A DNA stretch of 64,000 bases from Zunongwangia atlantica 22II14-10F7 (GTDB lineage Bacteria > Bacteroidota > Bacteroidia > Flavobacteriales > Flavobacteriaceae), in assembly GCF_002094855.1 (NCBI RefSeq), contig NZ_ARYN01000013.1, positions 1-64,000 on the forward strand, written 5' to 3'. Shown here piece after piece: positions 17,669-27,528 of the stretch (position 1 is the stretch's first letter; every line of letters starts with the position of its first letter). Made by a program: the position numbers and the translations under genes. The notes below the pieces were generated by a model. That model made no database searches. It worked only from the letters and a program-made list of their open reading frames with translations, and was not told where the DNA came from.

Positions 17669-18991
17669 ATGAGCACAGAAAACAACACTAATAAATCTTA
17701 CCGCACCGCATTTCTATTCTTAACAATTCTGTTTTTTTTATGGGGGTTTATTACGGTACTTGTAGATTCTTTAATTCCAAGATTAAAAGAAGTATTTACG
17801 CTTAGTTATTTTCAGGCAGGGATGGTACAGTTTGCTTTTTTTGGAGCCTTCTTTTTGTTATCTATCCCAGCAGGATATATCCTTTCTAAAATTGGATATA
17901 AAAAAGGTATAATTTTAGGACTTAGCACTATGGCTGCTGGATGCTTATTATTCTGGCCAGCAGCATCATATAGAGTTTTTTGGATATTCATGTTAGGTTA
18001 CTTTGTATTAGCCGGCGGAATCACCATTTTACAGGTTGCCGCGAATCCTTACGTTACCATTTTAGGGCCAGAGCGCTCTGCCTCCAGTAGACTTAATTTA
18101 TCACAGGCATTTAATTCTTTAGGAACTGCTATTGCACCAGCCATTGGAGCATTGTTTATCTTAAGAGATAAGGTTATGACCACTGCGGAAATTGAAGCTT
18201 TATCTGCAGCCGAACAAAAAGCTTATTATATTGCTGAAGCCGGAGCAGTACAAAAACCATTTTTGGGTATTGCTATTTTTATCGCCGTAATTGCACTTGT
18301 TTTCGCTTTTGTAAACCTACCAAAGGTTGGTAACACAGCAGCATCTAACGACTATGGAAGGGTTTTAAAAAACAAAAACCTAATGCTGGGAGCCGTGGGA
18401 TTGTTCTTTTATGTTGGGGCTGAAGTTGCCTTAGGAAGTTATATGGTAAATTACTTCTTAACATTAGAACTTTCAGACATTATAAAATCAACGCCATATT
18501 TACGCAATATCGCCCAATGGATTTTAGATACTGGCCTGGAGAATGCAAGTAGCATGGCCGTAGTAGGAGTATTTGTTACTTTTTACTGGACAGGCGCTAT
18601 GATTGGTAGATTTATTGGTTCGTACTTAACCAAAATCTTTAACCCGGCGGTTGTACTTTGTGCTTTTGCAGCTTTTGCGATTTTAATGGTAAATATTTCT
18701 AATCTATCAGTTGGAGTGATCGCAATGTGGACGATTATTGCTGTTGGTTTATTCAACTCGATTATGTTCCCAACCATTTTTAGTTTAGCATTAGATGGTT
18801 TAGGAGACGACAAACCACAAGGATCTGGTGTTTTATGTACCATGATTGTTGGAGGGGCTGTTTTACCGCCATCTTTTGGATTTTTAACCGATAGATTTGG
18901 ATTTAGCGTAGCCTTTATTTTAGTAATGGTTGCTTATGCTTACATTTTCTTCTACGGATTTATAAACCGAAAAAGACAGGTAGAAATTTAA
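17669..18991 (+). CDS. FucP-type sugar MFS transporter
   Basis: 440-residue major facilitator with about twelve membrane helices, of the fucose/glucose/galactose-H+ symporter (FGHS) branch. Signatures include FFLWGFITVLVDSLIPRLK at the first helix, and QVAANPYVTILGPERSASSRLNLSQ, in which the NP and the R...N...Q pattern is characteristic of FucP. It lies 18 bases after the glycosylasparaginase gene and so probably imports GlcNAc or another sugar freed from glycoproteins; the sugar itself cannot be read from sequence. A terminator follows at 19017. Confidence 0.9.
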   Translation: MSTENNTNKSYRTAFLFLTILFFLWGFITVLVDSLIPRLKEVFTLSYFQAGMVQFAFFGAFFLLSIPAGYILSKIGYKKGIILGLSTMAAGCLLFWPAASYRVFWIFMLGYFVLAGGITILQVAANPYVTILGPERSASSRLNLSQAFNSLGTAIAPAIGALFILRDKVMTTAEIEALSAAEQKAYYIAEAGAVQKPFLGIAIFIAVIALVFAFVNLPKVGNTAASNDYGRVLKNKNLMLGAVGLFFYVGAEVALGSYMVNYFLTLELSDIIKSTPYLRNIAQWILDTGLENASSMAVVGVFVTFYWTGAMIGRFIGSYLTKIFNPAVVLCAFAAFAILMVNISNLSVGVIAMWTIIAVGLFNSIMFPTIFSLALDGLGDDKPQGSGVLCTMIVGGAVLPPSFGFLTDRFGFSVAFILVMVAYAYIFFYGFINRKRQVEI

Positions 18992-19016
18992 ACTGAATAA
19001 GATCAATATTGTAAAT

Positions 19017-19044
19017 AAAAACCGTTCATTTTTATGAGCGGTTT
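19017..19044 (+). terminator. Terminator after the sugar transporter
   Basis: AAAACCGTTCAT (19017-19028) pairs with ATGAGCGGTTTT with a three-base loop and one mismatch, and CTTTTTG follows. It separates the glycosylasparaginase-transporter unit from polA. Confidence 0.8.
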
Positions 19045-19105
19045 TCTTTTTGTGTAACATTATCTTCGTAGTTTTGGGAAGATACACATAAATTTTCCAG
19101 AAAAT

Positions 19106-21934
19106 ATGGCCGCTCAAAAAAGACTGTTTTTAGTAGATGCTTATGCGTTAATCTTCCGTGGATACTATGCTTTTATAAAAAACCCAAGAATAAACTCCAA
19201 AGGTTTTGATACTTCAGCGATCATGGGTTTTATGAATTCGCTTTTCGATGTAATCCGTAGAGAAAAACCAGATCATTTAGCGGTTTGTTTTGATAAAGAA
19301 GGTAGCCAGGTAAGAACTGAAATGTTTTCAGATTACAAAGCGAACAGAGATGCTACTCCAGAGCCGATAATGCAGGGAATCCCATATATCCAAAGTATTC
19401 TAAAAGCTATGCATATTCCGGTTGTGGAGTTGCCGGGTTGTGAAGCCGATGATATTATTGGAACTCTCGCAAAACAGGCGGAAAAAGAAAATTATCAAGT
19501 ATACATGGTTACGCCAGATAAGGATTTTGCTCAGTTGGTTTCTGAAAATATTTTTATGTATCGCCCGGCGAGAATGGGAAACGGAATTGAAATTTGGGGT
19601 ATTCCTGAAGTTCAGAAAAAATTTGAAGTAGAGCGACCAGAGCAGGTAATCGACTTTTTAGGAATGATGGGAGATGCTGTAGATAACATCCCTGGTTTAC
19701 CCGGAGTTGGAGAAAAAACGGCAAAAAAATTCCTAAAAGAATTTGGCTCTATGGAAGAACTTTTAGCGAATACTGATAAGCTAAAAGGGAAAATGAGAGA
19801 AAAAGTAGAAGCTAATGCCGAACAGGGAATTCTTTCGAAAAAATTAGCCCGAATTATTATCGATTGTGATGTAAAATTCCATGCTGAAGATTACGAGCTC
19901 TCGATGCCCGATTCAGAAAAAGTTCAGGAACTTTTCGACGAACTCGAATTTAGACGTTTAAAGGATCAATTTATAAAATTATTTAGCGGAGAAGAAGAAA
20001 CTAATCAAACACAGGTGACCAATTCGCCTTCCGCTAAGAAAAATGCGCAAACTGCAGGTGCAGGTCAATTTTCGTTATTTGGCGGCGGTGACACTTCAGA
20101 AAAAATTGAAAGTACCAACAGCCGAAAAACTTTAAAAGATACGCCACATGTCTATCAAAAAGTTGATACCGGTTTAAGCACGCGTTTGTTCATTCAGAAA
20201 TTAATGAAACAAAAATCGGTTTGTTTTGATACTGAAACGACAAGTTTGAATCCGCTTGAAGCAGAACTTGTAGGTATTGCATTTTCATGGGAAGCTGGTA
20301 AAGGCTATTATCTTCCGTTTGAAGAGGATAAAGAAAAGTCACAGCAACTTATCGAATTACTAAGACCATTTTTTGAATCTCCAGAAATTGAAAAAATTGG
20401 GCAGAACCTAAAATATGACATTAAAGTTTTAGACAAATATGGTATCCATATCGAAGGGCCTACTTTCGATACAATGATCGCACATTATTTGATCAATCCG
20501 GATATGCGCCATAATATGGATGTTTTAGCTGAAACCTACCTTAATTATACTCCGCAACCTATTTCAGAATTGATAGGTAAAAAAGGCAAAAATCAAAAAA
20601 GCATGCGCGATGTTCCTTTAGCTGAACAAACCGAATATGCTGCGGAAGATGCCGATATTACTTATCAGCTTAAAGAATTTTTCGAGAAAGAACTGGACGA
20701 AGCTAAAACTCGTAAGCTTTTTAACGACATTGAAATGCCGCTGGTTGAAGTCCTAGCAGATATGGAGATCGAAGGAATTAATCTGGATCTGGATTTTCTT
20801 AAATCACTTTCTGAAGCTTTAGATCGCGATATTAAAGAATTAGAAGCTAAGATTTATGAAGCTGCCGGCGAAGAATTTAAAATTAGTTCCCCAAAACAAC
20901 TTGGGATTATTCTTTTTGAAAAATTAGCTTTAGTAAAGAAACCAAAAAAGACCAAGACAGGGCAGTATTCTACCAGTGAGGATGTTCTCTCTTATTTAGC
21001 GCCAGAACATGATATTGTTCAACACGTTTTGGATTATCGTGGCTTAGTAAAATTACAAAATACTTATGTTGATGCTTTACCTGGACAGGTTGAAAAAACG
21101 GGAAGAGTTCATACAGATTATGTTCAAACCATTGCTGCGACAGGAAGATTAAGTTCTAACAATCCTAACTTACAAAACATCCCAATTCGAACCGAACGCG
21201 GAAGACAGGTACGAAAAGCTTTTGTACCAAGAAATGAAGATTATATTTTGTTGGCTGCCGATTATTCTCAAATAGAATTACGTATTATCGCTGCTCTTAG
21301 TGAAGAAGAAACGATGATAAAAGCCTTTAAAGATGGTGAAGATATTCACGCTTCAACAGCATCTCAGGTTTTTAATGTTCCTATTGAAGAAGTAACAAGA
21401 GAACAACGTAGTAATGCGAAAACAGTAAATTTCGGGATCATATATGGGGTTTCGGCTTTTGGACTTAGCAATCAAACCAGTTTAAGTAGAGCTGAATCTA
21501 AAGAATTGATCGATACTTATTATAAAACTTACCCAAAACTTAGCAATTATATTGCAGATCAGGTTTCTTATGCCAGAGAAAACGGCTATGTATCAACTAT
21601 TTTAGGCAGAAGAAGATATTTAAAAGACATCAACTCTCAGAATGCCGTAGTTAGAGGTGCTGCTGAACGTAATGCCGTAAACGCCCCAATACAGGGAAGT
21701 GCTGCAGACATTATAAAAATTGCAATGATCAATATTCACAAAAAACTGGAAGAAGAAAAACTACAAACCAAAATGCTTCTTCAGGTTCATGATGAATTGG
21801 TCTTTGATGTTTACAAACCTGAACTAGATAAGGTAAAAGAACTCATAAAATCTGAAATGGAAAACGCCTATCAGCTAAAAGTACCTTTAGATGTAGATTT
21901 AGGAGTTGGACAGGATTGGCTTGAAGCACATTAA
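19106..21934 (+). CDS. polA: DNA polymerase I
   Basis: Family A polymerase of 942 residues for Okazaki maturation and repair. The 5' nuclease domain (about 1-290) shows DKEGSQVR and ELPGCEADDIIGTLA. A linker of about 60 residues follows. The proofreading domain is complete: Exo I Asp375/Glu377 (FDTETTS), Exo II GQNLKYD, Exo III YAAED. The polymerase domain has motif A DYSQIELR (Asp719), motif B RSNAKTVNFGIIYG, and motif C VHDEL (Asp896). The intact proofreading site differs from many Gram-positive homologues. It has its own unit after a terminator; a near-consensus -7 element (TATCTTCG) is at 19061-19068. Confidence 0.97.
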   Translation: MAAQKRLFLVDAYALIFRGYYAFIKNPRINSKGFDTSAIMGFMNSLFDVIRREKPDHLAVCFDKEGSQVRTEMFSDYKANRDATPEPIMQGIPYIQSILKAMHIPVVELPGCEADDIIGTLAKQAEKENYQVYMVTPDKDFAQLVSENIFMYRPARMGNGIEIWGIPEVQKKFEVERPEQVIDFLGMMGDAVDNIPGLPGVGEKTAKKFLKEFGSMEELLANTDKLKGKMREKVEANAEQGILSKKLARIIIDCDVKFHAEDYELSMPDSEKVQELFDELEFRRLKDQFIKLFSGEEETNQTQVTNSPSAKKNAQTAGAGQFSLFGGGDTSEKIESTNSRKTLKDTPHVYQKVDTGLSTRLFIQKLMKQKSVCFDTETTSLNPLEAELVGIAFSWEAGKGYYLPFEEDKEKSQQLIELLRPFFESPEIEKIGQNLKYDIKVLDKYGIHIEGPTFDTMIAHYLINPDMRHNMDVLAETYLNYTPQPISELIGKKGKNQKSMRDVPLAEQTEYAAEDADITYQLKEFFEKELDEAKTRKLFNDIEMPLVEVLADMEIEGINLDLDFLKSLSEALDRDIKELEAKIYEAAGEEFKISSPKQLGIILFEKLALVKKPKKTKTGQYSTSEDVLSYLAPEHDIVQHVLDYRGLVKLQNTYVDALPGQVEKTGRVHTDYVQTIAATGRLSSNNPNLQNIPIRTERGRQVRKAFVPRNEDYILLAADYSQIELRIIAALSEEETMIKAFKDGEDIHASTASQVFNVPIEEVTREQRSNAKTVNFGIIYGVSAFGLSNQTSLSRAESKELIDTYYKTYPKLSNYIADQVSYARENGYVSTILGRRRYLKDINSQNAVVRGAAERNAVNAPIQGSAADIIKIAMINIHKKLEEEKLQTKMLLQVHDELVFDVYKPELDKVKELIKSEMENAYQLKVPLDVDLGVGQDWLEAH

Positions 21935-21951
21935 CAGAACTAAGAAAACTA

Positions 21952-22034
21952 CCTCGGGGCAAGCCCTTGAGGCATTCGTTGGAAACAAATTTTTAATTTC
22001 GAGGGAAGCCTCGGGGTATTATACCCTTTAGCGG
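21952..22034. repeat. Imperfect GC-rich palindromic intergenic sequence
   Basis: Two related blocks, CCTCGGGGCAAGCCCTTGAGGC and GCCTCGGGGTATTATACCC, share CCTCGGGG and each fold on themselves. They are separated by an AT-rich linker. Block structure and GC contrast are typical of dispersed intergenic palindromes, but only one copy is in this window, so the call is tentative. Confidence 0.3.
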
Positions 22035-22047
22035 TGCCAATAAAAAA

Positions 22048-22071
22048 AGCTCCCACCGAAAAGTGGGAGCT
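22048..22071 (-). terminator. Terminator of the second SusC-SusD operon
   Basis: AGCTCCCAC (22048-22056) pairs exactly with GTGGGAGCT (22063-22071); on the minus strand a run of seven T follows, 38 bases after the SusD stop. Confidence 0.85.
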
Positions 22072-22108
22072 TCTAAAACTTCGAATATTAATTGAGGTCT
22101 AATTCAAA

Positions 22109-23683
22109 TTACCATCCTGGGTTTTGTTGTTCGGCTAGGGTTGGATTATTATTAACTTCTTGTTGTGGTATTGGCCATAAGAATCTATAATCTGAGTAAG
22201 GAACAGCCTGTACACCATAAGGCCCTTCAAATGGTGTTCCCAATTCATACTCTTCAGCATTAGGAACTGAGTTTGCGTATTTTTGAGGAATACCATCATA
22301 ATCGATATATTGATCATTCTGTAAACGGTGAATATCTGGCCAACGGCGACCTTCCATTAAAAACTCAATTCTTCTTTCAGCAATAATAGCCTCTACTAAA
22401 GCATCTGTATTCGCAAAATCTGAAGCTGTGTAGCTTTGTGTTGCAGGATTAGCTAAGGCTCTGTCACGCACCATATTTAAATACTCGATAGCATCATCTG
22501 TTTGACCTAATCTAGCAGAAGCTTCTGCCATACTTAATACTGTTTCAGCAAATCTTATTACAGGTGAAGGATCTGTATAGGTTACATCATCTTTATATTT
22601 CAAAGTATACTTAACTCCTGATCTGGTAGAAATTAAAGAACCTTCTTCTCTTCGAAGATCATCCTCTAACCAATATGAATCTCTCCAGATTATAGGACTA
22701 ACTACTACTAAACCTCTTCGGTTATACTGAGATGCAAGAGCAGCGTTAACCCCTGGATTATTATTTGCTGTATTTTCTATAGAAAATATAGACTCTGAGT
22801 TTGAGTATCCACTTTCAAATGGTACACCAGGTGTTTCAGTTAAAGAATACACGCCCATTAAACGCTCTCCTTCCTGTAAAACCATATCCCAATCGTTCAT
22901 GTGTAAATAAGCTCTTACTTTAAATGCGATAGCAGCTTCTTGTGTTGCTCTAATAAGCCCAGCTGTTCCTCCGCGCTCATCACGAGTTGGCAGCAAAGAT
23001 TCTGCCATATCAAGATCTTCCAGAATTCTTGTATAATTCTCTGCAACAGTATTTCTTCCCTGCATTAAACCGTCAGCTATATTTGCTTCAGTTGTAAAAG
23101 CAACATCTCTATAAGGCACTCCTAAATGACCTGCATCTGGAGTATCATCATAAGGACGTGCAAAATGAAACATTAATTCTAAATGTGAAATTGCACGCAT
23201 AAAATAAGCTTCTCCAGAATACTCATCACCTAATTCAGCATCTATAACACCATTTTCAACAGCAGTACTCACTCCATCTAAAATGATATTAGCTCTATTT
23301 ATTAATCGATAAGTATCACTCCAGTAATACACATTATTAGCTGTAGTTTGATCGTAAGTTGCGGTATAAGTTAACTGATAAAAAGTAGCAACATTTACTA
23401 CATCTTCACCACGGTTATCACCTTGTTGCACAAAGGCAGCTCCAAATGGATAACCACGACCATTCCCTCCATAATCACCTCTTTGTGCTGCGTTATACAT
23501 TCCTGTTACAGAAAGCTCTATTAAACCGGGAGTAGAAAAAGCTGCATCTTCAGATATTTGATTATAAGGCTCTAGATCTAAGACATTCTCTTCGTTACAA
23601 GAAGCGAAAAGCAGGAGTAAGGCAACAATAGCTGATTTACTCATTAAACTTAGAATTATATATTTTTTATTATTCATATTCAT
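22109..23683 (-). CDS. SusD/RagB family nutrient-binding lipoprotein (second pair)
   Basis: 524-residue outer-membrane lipoprotein. The signal peptide ends in a lipobox (FASC) and the mature part starts CNEENVLDLEPYNQISEDAAF, a typical SusD opening. Family blocks include GEAYFMRAISHLELMFHFARPY and, near the end, ERRIEFLMEGRRWPDIHRLQ and the closing NPGW. It is 16 bases downstream of its SusC partner. No glycoside hydrolase, peptidase, sulfatase or sensor gene is next to it, so the ligand cannot be inferred from context. Confidence 0.93.
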   Translation of the reverse strand: MNMNNKKYIILSLMSKSAIVALLLLFASCNEENVLDLEPYNQISEDAAFSTPGLIELSVTGMYNAAQRGDYGGNGRGYPFGAAFVQQGDNRGEDVVNVATFYQLTYTATYDQTTANNVYYWSDTYRLINRANIILDGVSTAVENGVIDAELGDEYSGEAYFMRAISHLELMFHFARPYDDTPDAGHLGVPYRDVAFTTEANIADGLMQGRNTVAENYTRILEDLDMAESLLPTRDERGGTAGLIRATQEAAIAFKVRAYLHMNDWDMVLQEGERLMGVYSLTETPGVPFESGYSNSESIFSIENTANNNPGVNAALASQYNRRGLVVVSPIIWRDSYWLEDDLRREEGSLISTRSGVKYTLKYKDDVTYTDPSPVIRFAETVLSMAEASARLGQTDDAIEYLNMVRDRALANPATQSYTASDFANTDALVEAIIAERRIEFLMEGRRWPDIHRLQNDQYIDYDGIPQKYANSVPNAEEYELGTPFEGPYGVQAVPYSDYRFLWPIPQQEVNNNPTLAEQQNPGW

Positions 23684-23698
23684 ATTTATTTTCTAATT

Positions 23699-26600
23699 CT
23701 ACAATCCAATATTCACCCCAAGAGAAAACACTGAAGATCTTGGCGTTAAGTTAAGATCTACTCCATTAACTTCCATCTCTGGATCTGCACCAGAATAATC
23801 TGTAATTATCCAAAAATTCTGACCCTGAGCGTAAATTCTCATTTTAGTTAAACCTATGGATTCTAAAACATCTGATGGCAAAGAATAACCTATACTTAAA
23901 TTGTCTAATTTGATAAAATCTCCATCCTCTACGAATCTTGTTGTAGCACTAGAGCTTAGGTTCACAAAGGTGTTTGATGCAGCCCACAATCTAGGCGTCC
24001 ATCCATCCCCAGGATTTTCAGGACTTTGCCATCTACCTAGAATTTCAGTACCATTATTTGTAAAGTTTTGGTTTAAAAGATCTCTTCTTGTAGCATTGAA
24101 AATCTTGTTACCACCACTAAACCTGAATAAAAATCCCATATCAAAATTCTTATAGGTAAAATTAGATCCAATACCACCAAAGAATTTTGGTATACTATTG
24201 CCAAGTATTGTTCTATCGTCTACAGAGCTTAAACTTGCAGATTGTGAAACATCCCCGGGATTAGAAGGATCGAACACGGCGTAAGTACTTGTAGGTATAT
24301 TTCCTTGTACTAAGCTACCATCTCCTTTATAGTAAACAGGGTTTCCATTTTCTGGATTTACTCCCCAATATCTAAATCCATAGATAGAGTTAATCGATTC
24401 TCCTTCTCTGGTTATTGTATAGTTATTACCTGAAATCCTATCCTGACCGTTAACTAAAGATTTAACTTCGTTATCTACAAAAGAAACGTTACCGTTTAAA
24501 GTCCAGGTGAAATCTTCAGTTGAGATCATTCGTGCTTCAAGAGCGATTTCAACACCACTATTTTCTATTGCACCAATATTAGAACTATAACTATTCCCTG
24601 GGATACCAAGTGACATTGGTGTTTCTAAATCTAGAATTAAATCGTCTGTATCATTTAAGAAATAATCAAAATTAAGACTTAGCCTGTTATTAAACATTCT
24701 TAAATCGAAACCAAAATCGTACTTAATACTTGTTTCCCAACGTAGGTTATCATTTCCGAATTGAGCATAAGCAATACCATTAGCATCCCCATACTGTGCA
24801 GATCCGTAAAGACCTAAATAAGGATAATTTCCTATTGAAACATTCCCTACTCTACCATAAGAACCTCTAAGCTTAAGATCTGAAATAAAACCAACATTAT
24901 CCATAAAAGCTTCTTCAGAAATCGTCCAACCAGCAGAAACTCCAGGAAAAGTACCATATCTATTTGCTTCAGGTAGAGAAGACAATCCATCACGTCTTAA
25001 ACTCCCCTGAATAAAATACTTTTCTCTAAAATTATAGTTAATTCTACCCGCATACGATATAAACCCGTTCTCTGAAAAACCACCTCCAGAACCCTGAATT
25101 CCGTAAGAACCACTAATTAGGTTTCTATTGAAAAACTCGTTTGAAAGATCTGTTCCTGTACCAGAGAAGCTACGATCTTCCTGCTTTTGATATTCAGTAA
25201 TAAGCACAACTCCAAGATTATGATCTTCCCCAAAGGTATCGTTATAACTTAGGATATTTTGCCAGTTCCAGCGTACTCTGTCATTATTACTATTTTGCAC
25301 TCGGCCATTAGATCCCTGACCGTCTCCATGAACTGGACTATAATATAAGAAACCATTAGTTCCTATTTGATCGACACTCACCTGAGTTCTAAAATTAATT
25401 TCTTCTATAGGTGAAATATCGGCGTAAACATTTGCGATTAATCTATTAATTTTAGAATAGAAATCATTATTCTCTATTGGATACATAATATTAGGAAGAT
25501 TATCTCCTATTAAACCAATATTATCCCATCTTCCAACAAGATTATCAAATTCAAAGTCAATATTATAACCTGTAGGATGATCTGGATTATAAATCGGCAC
25601 GTTTGGATGTTGCCTTGTTGCACTAAAAATGTTTCCAGAAAGAGAGTTACTTCCTGTATTTAATCCTGTGTATTCTGTTCTGGTAAAACCAGCATTCATA
25701 CCCACACTAATCCAGCTACTAACTTCTTGATCTAGATTTGCTCTAAGTGTATATCTAGTCATTTCGTTAGGATTTGCAACACTTTCCTGATCTGTATATC
25801 CTAAAGAGAAATAATATTTTGTACTAGATGTACCTCCAGAAACAGAAAGTCCATAATCTTGCTGTAAAGCGCTACTTCTTAATACGGCATCCTGCCAATC
25901 TGTATCAAAATCTGTCCCTGCAGCCCAATCTGCCTGTCCTCTATTTGACCTTTTTTCGTTGGAAATCATTACGAAATCCTGACTCCCTAATAAATCAAAT
26001 TTTTCTGGAGAAGCAAAACCTACCGTAGAATTTACATTTATAGAAACTCTACCTTCACGACCAGATTTTGTAGTTATTAAAACAACTCCATTCGCAGCTC
26101 TAGAACCATAAATAGCTGTTGCAGAACCATCTTTTAATATTTCTATCGATTCTATATCATTAGGGTTAATATCCCCTAAGGCATTTGTAGAAGCATAACC
26201 TCCAACATCCCCGGTATAAATAGGAATACCATCTACAACAATAAGTGGATACGTTCCAGAAGTAATGGAAGCAATACCACGAATTCTAAAACGAGGCGAT
26301 TCACCAATAATACCGCTTTGTGTAGTTACCTGAACCCCGGCGGCTCTACCTGCCAATTGAGACTCGAAACTTGGTGTTATTAAATCTGAAATTTCATCTC
26401 CTTTAACCTGTGAGATTGCTCCAGTAACTTCGCGTTTGGATTGTATGCCCCCATAACCAGTAACCAGTACTTCGTCTAATACCTCATTGCTGGTCTCAAG
26501 AGTAACATTAATTTGATTGGAATCCCCTACTGTAACTTCTTTTGTTACATATCCCACGAATGAAAATACAAGTTTTTGTCCAACCGAAGCGTTTATAGAG

Positions 26601-26773
26601 TACTCCCCATCAAAGTTGGTTTGAACACCTCTATTAATAGACGGAATTGTAACATTCACACCCGGAACAGCCATCCCATTTTCATCGTAAACTACCCCCG
26701 TAATTTCTTTCTCTTGAGCAAGCCCTACATAAGAAATCAAGAACATGAAGTAAATCAGTAATCTTTTTATCAT
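23699..26773 (-). CDS. SusC/RagA family TonB-dependent receptor (second pair)
   Basis: 1024-residue outer-membrane transporter. It has a signal peptide (about 1-19), a carboxypeptidase-D-like domain (ITGVVYDENGMAVPGVNV), and a plug with KDGSATAIYGSRAANGVVLI, then the barrel with SusC phrases such as FQGS-type turns and a terminal SLGVNIGL strand. The predicted start is the ATG at 26773. It forms a two-gene operon with SusD. The upstream region carries an AAACGTTT palindrome, a candidate operator. No STN domain is present. Confidence 0.93.
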   Translation of the reverse strand: MIKRLLIYFMFLISYVGLAQEKEITGVVYDENGMAVPGVNVTIPSINRGVQTNFDGEYSINASVGQKLVFSFVGYVTKEVTVGDSNQINVTLETSNEVLDEVLVTGYGGIQSKREVTGAISQVKGDEISDLITPSFESQLAGRAAGVQVTTQSGIIGESPRFRIRGIASITSGTYPLIVVDGIPIYTGDVGGYASTNALGDINPNDIESIEILKDGSATAIYGSRAANGVVLITTKSGREGRVSINVNSTVGFASPEKFDLLGSQDFVMISNEKRSNRGQADWAAGTDFDTDWQDAVLRSSALQQDYGLSVSGGTSSTKYYFSLGYTDQESVANPNEMTRYTLRANLDQEVSSWISVGMNAGFTRTEYTGLNTGSNSLSGNIFSATRQHPNVPIYNPDHPTGYNIDFEFDNLVGRWDNIGLIGDNLPNIMYPIENNDFYSKINRLIANVYADISPIEEINFRTQVSVDQIGTNGFLYYSPVHGDGQGSNGRVQNSNNDRVRWNWQNILSYNDTFGEDHNLGVVLITEYQKQEDRSFSGTGTDLSNEFFNRNLISGSYGIQGSGGGFSENGFISYAGRINYNFREKYFIQGSLRRDGLSSLPEANRYGTFPGVSAGWTISEEAFMDNVGFISDLKLRGSYGRVGNVSIGNYPYLGLYGSAQYGDANGIAYAQFGNDNLRWETSIKYDFGFDLRMFNNRLSLNFDYFLNDTDDLILDLETPMSLGIPGNSYSSNIGAIENSGVEIALEARMISTEDFTWTLNGNVSFVDNEVKSLVNGQDRISGNNYTITREGESINSIYGFRYWGVNPENGNPVYYKGDGSLVQGNIPTSTYAVFDPSNPGDVSQSASLSSVDDRTILGNSIPKFFGGIGSNFTYKNFDMGFLFRFSGGNKIFNATRRDLLNQNFTNNGTEILGRWQSPENPGDGWTPRLWAASNTFVNLSSSATTRFVEDGDFIKLDNLSIGYSLPSDVLESIGLTKMRIYAQGQNFWIITDYSGADPEMEVNGVDLNLTPRSSVFSLGVNIGL

Positions 26774-27089
26774 ATTAATAACTTTTTTTGTTAATCTAAA
26801 TGTAATAATTCAGCACAATCGATTCACAAGAGCCATTATATTTACTAAATTGAAATAAAAACCACGTTTTACTGAATAATTCATTTTTTATTTAACCTAA
26901 AAACAAACAAAACGTTTACGTATAAAATTTATTTAAGAATTGTATAAAACTAAATCAGGGTAACATATTCCAACGAATTAACTGAGAAACGTCAAATTGT
27001 AAAGTCTAGGGAATCATTTTAGCCAATAAAGAGACCGAAAAAAATTTCGAATTAAAAGCTATAGGTTTCGTGTGCAGAGATTTCTAAAA
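26774..27089. other. AT-rich regulatory region upstream of the second SusC
   Basis: No gene is seen. The minus strand shows TACATTTA (about 26803-26810), one mismatch from the -7 consensus, within reach of the SusC start. The palindrome AAACGTTT, followed by ACGTA, is at 26910-26917, resembling half of a LacI-family operator. The rest is AT-rich without clear structure. Confidence 0.3.
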
Positions 27090-27188
27090 GATAAAAACCC
27101 CGTTTGCTTTACCCTACATTGCAAACGAGGTTTTCAGACTAACACTAAAAATTATATCATTTGATTTGAGCTATCAAATTCATTTTCA
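27090..27188 (-). ncRNA. Candidate stable small RNA
   Basis: A perfect -7 element TAAATTTG (27201-27194, minus strand) sits in the same 16-base context, TTTTAAATTTGCATCC, as the tRNA-Gln promoter in this window. About 55 bases later comes a strong terminator: AAAACCTCGTTTGC pairs with GCAAACGGGGTTTT (27134-27094, one mismatch), followed by TATC after TTTTT. No gene lies between them; the only reading frame is eight codons (MNLIAQIK). This gives a transcript of about 95 bases. It could be a trans-acting RNA or a leader-peptide attenuator for the SusC operon 320 bases downstream. Confidence 0.45.
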
Positions 27189-27193
27189 GGATG

Positions 27194-27201
27194 CAAATTT
27201 A
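27194..27201 (-). promoter_or_regulatory. -7 element of the candidate small RNA
   Basis: TAAATTTG on the minus strand matches TAnnTTTG exactly. No TTG is found at the standard 19-base distance upstream, so the -33 part is weak. Confidence 0.5.
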
Positions 27202-27423
27202 AAAACTTAAAATAAATTTAAGAATATTTTAACTTTTTTAACACCTTTTATCACTCAAATTCATCCTTTTGCCGATAAACAAAACTTACGACACCCCTAA
27301 TATGATCTTAAAATTGATTCAAAAATCAATAAATAGGATAATTTAGATATTACCTAAACCATGAAAATCTTTATATATTTGACTATCAAAATATTTCCCT
27401 CCAATTTTTAATAAAATTGCTAT

Positions 27424-27453
27424 TTGCTATATAAATTTATAATTGTACATTTG
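27424..27453 (+). promoter_or_regulatory. Promoter of the rplM-rpsI-rpsB-tsf operon
   Basis: TTG (27424-27426), a 19-base spacer and TACATTTG (27446-27453) match the Bacteroidota consensus exactly. The start of transcription would be near 27459, leaving a leader of about 70 bases before rplM. Confidence 0.85.
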
Positions 27454-27528
27454 CACCCCTGAATTTCCCTATGCTACAACTTTGGGATCAGGAATGGAAT
27501 GTTTAATTATTAAGTAAATTTATTTAGT

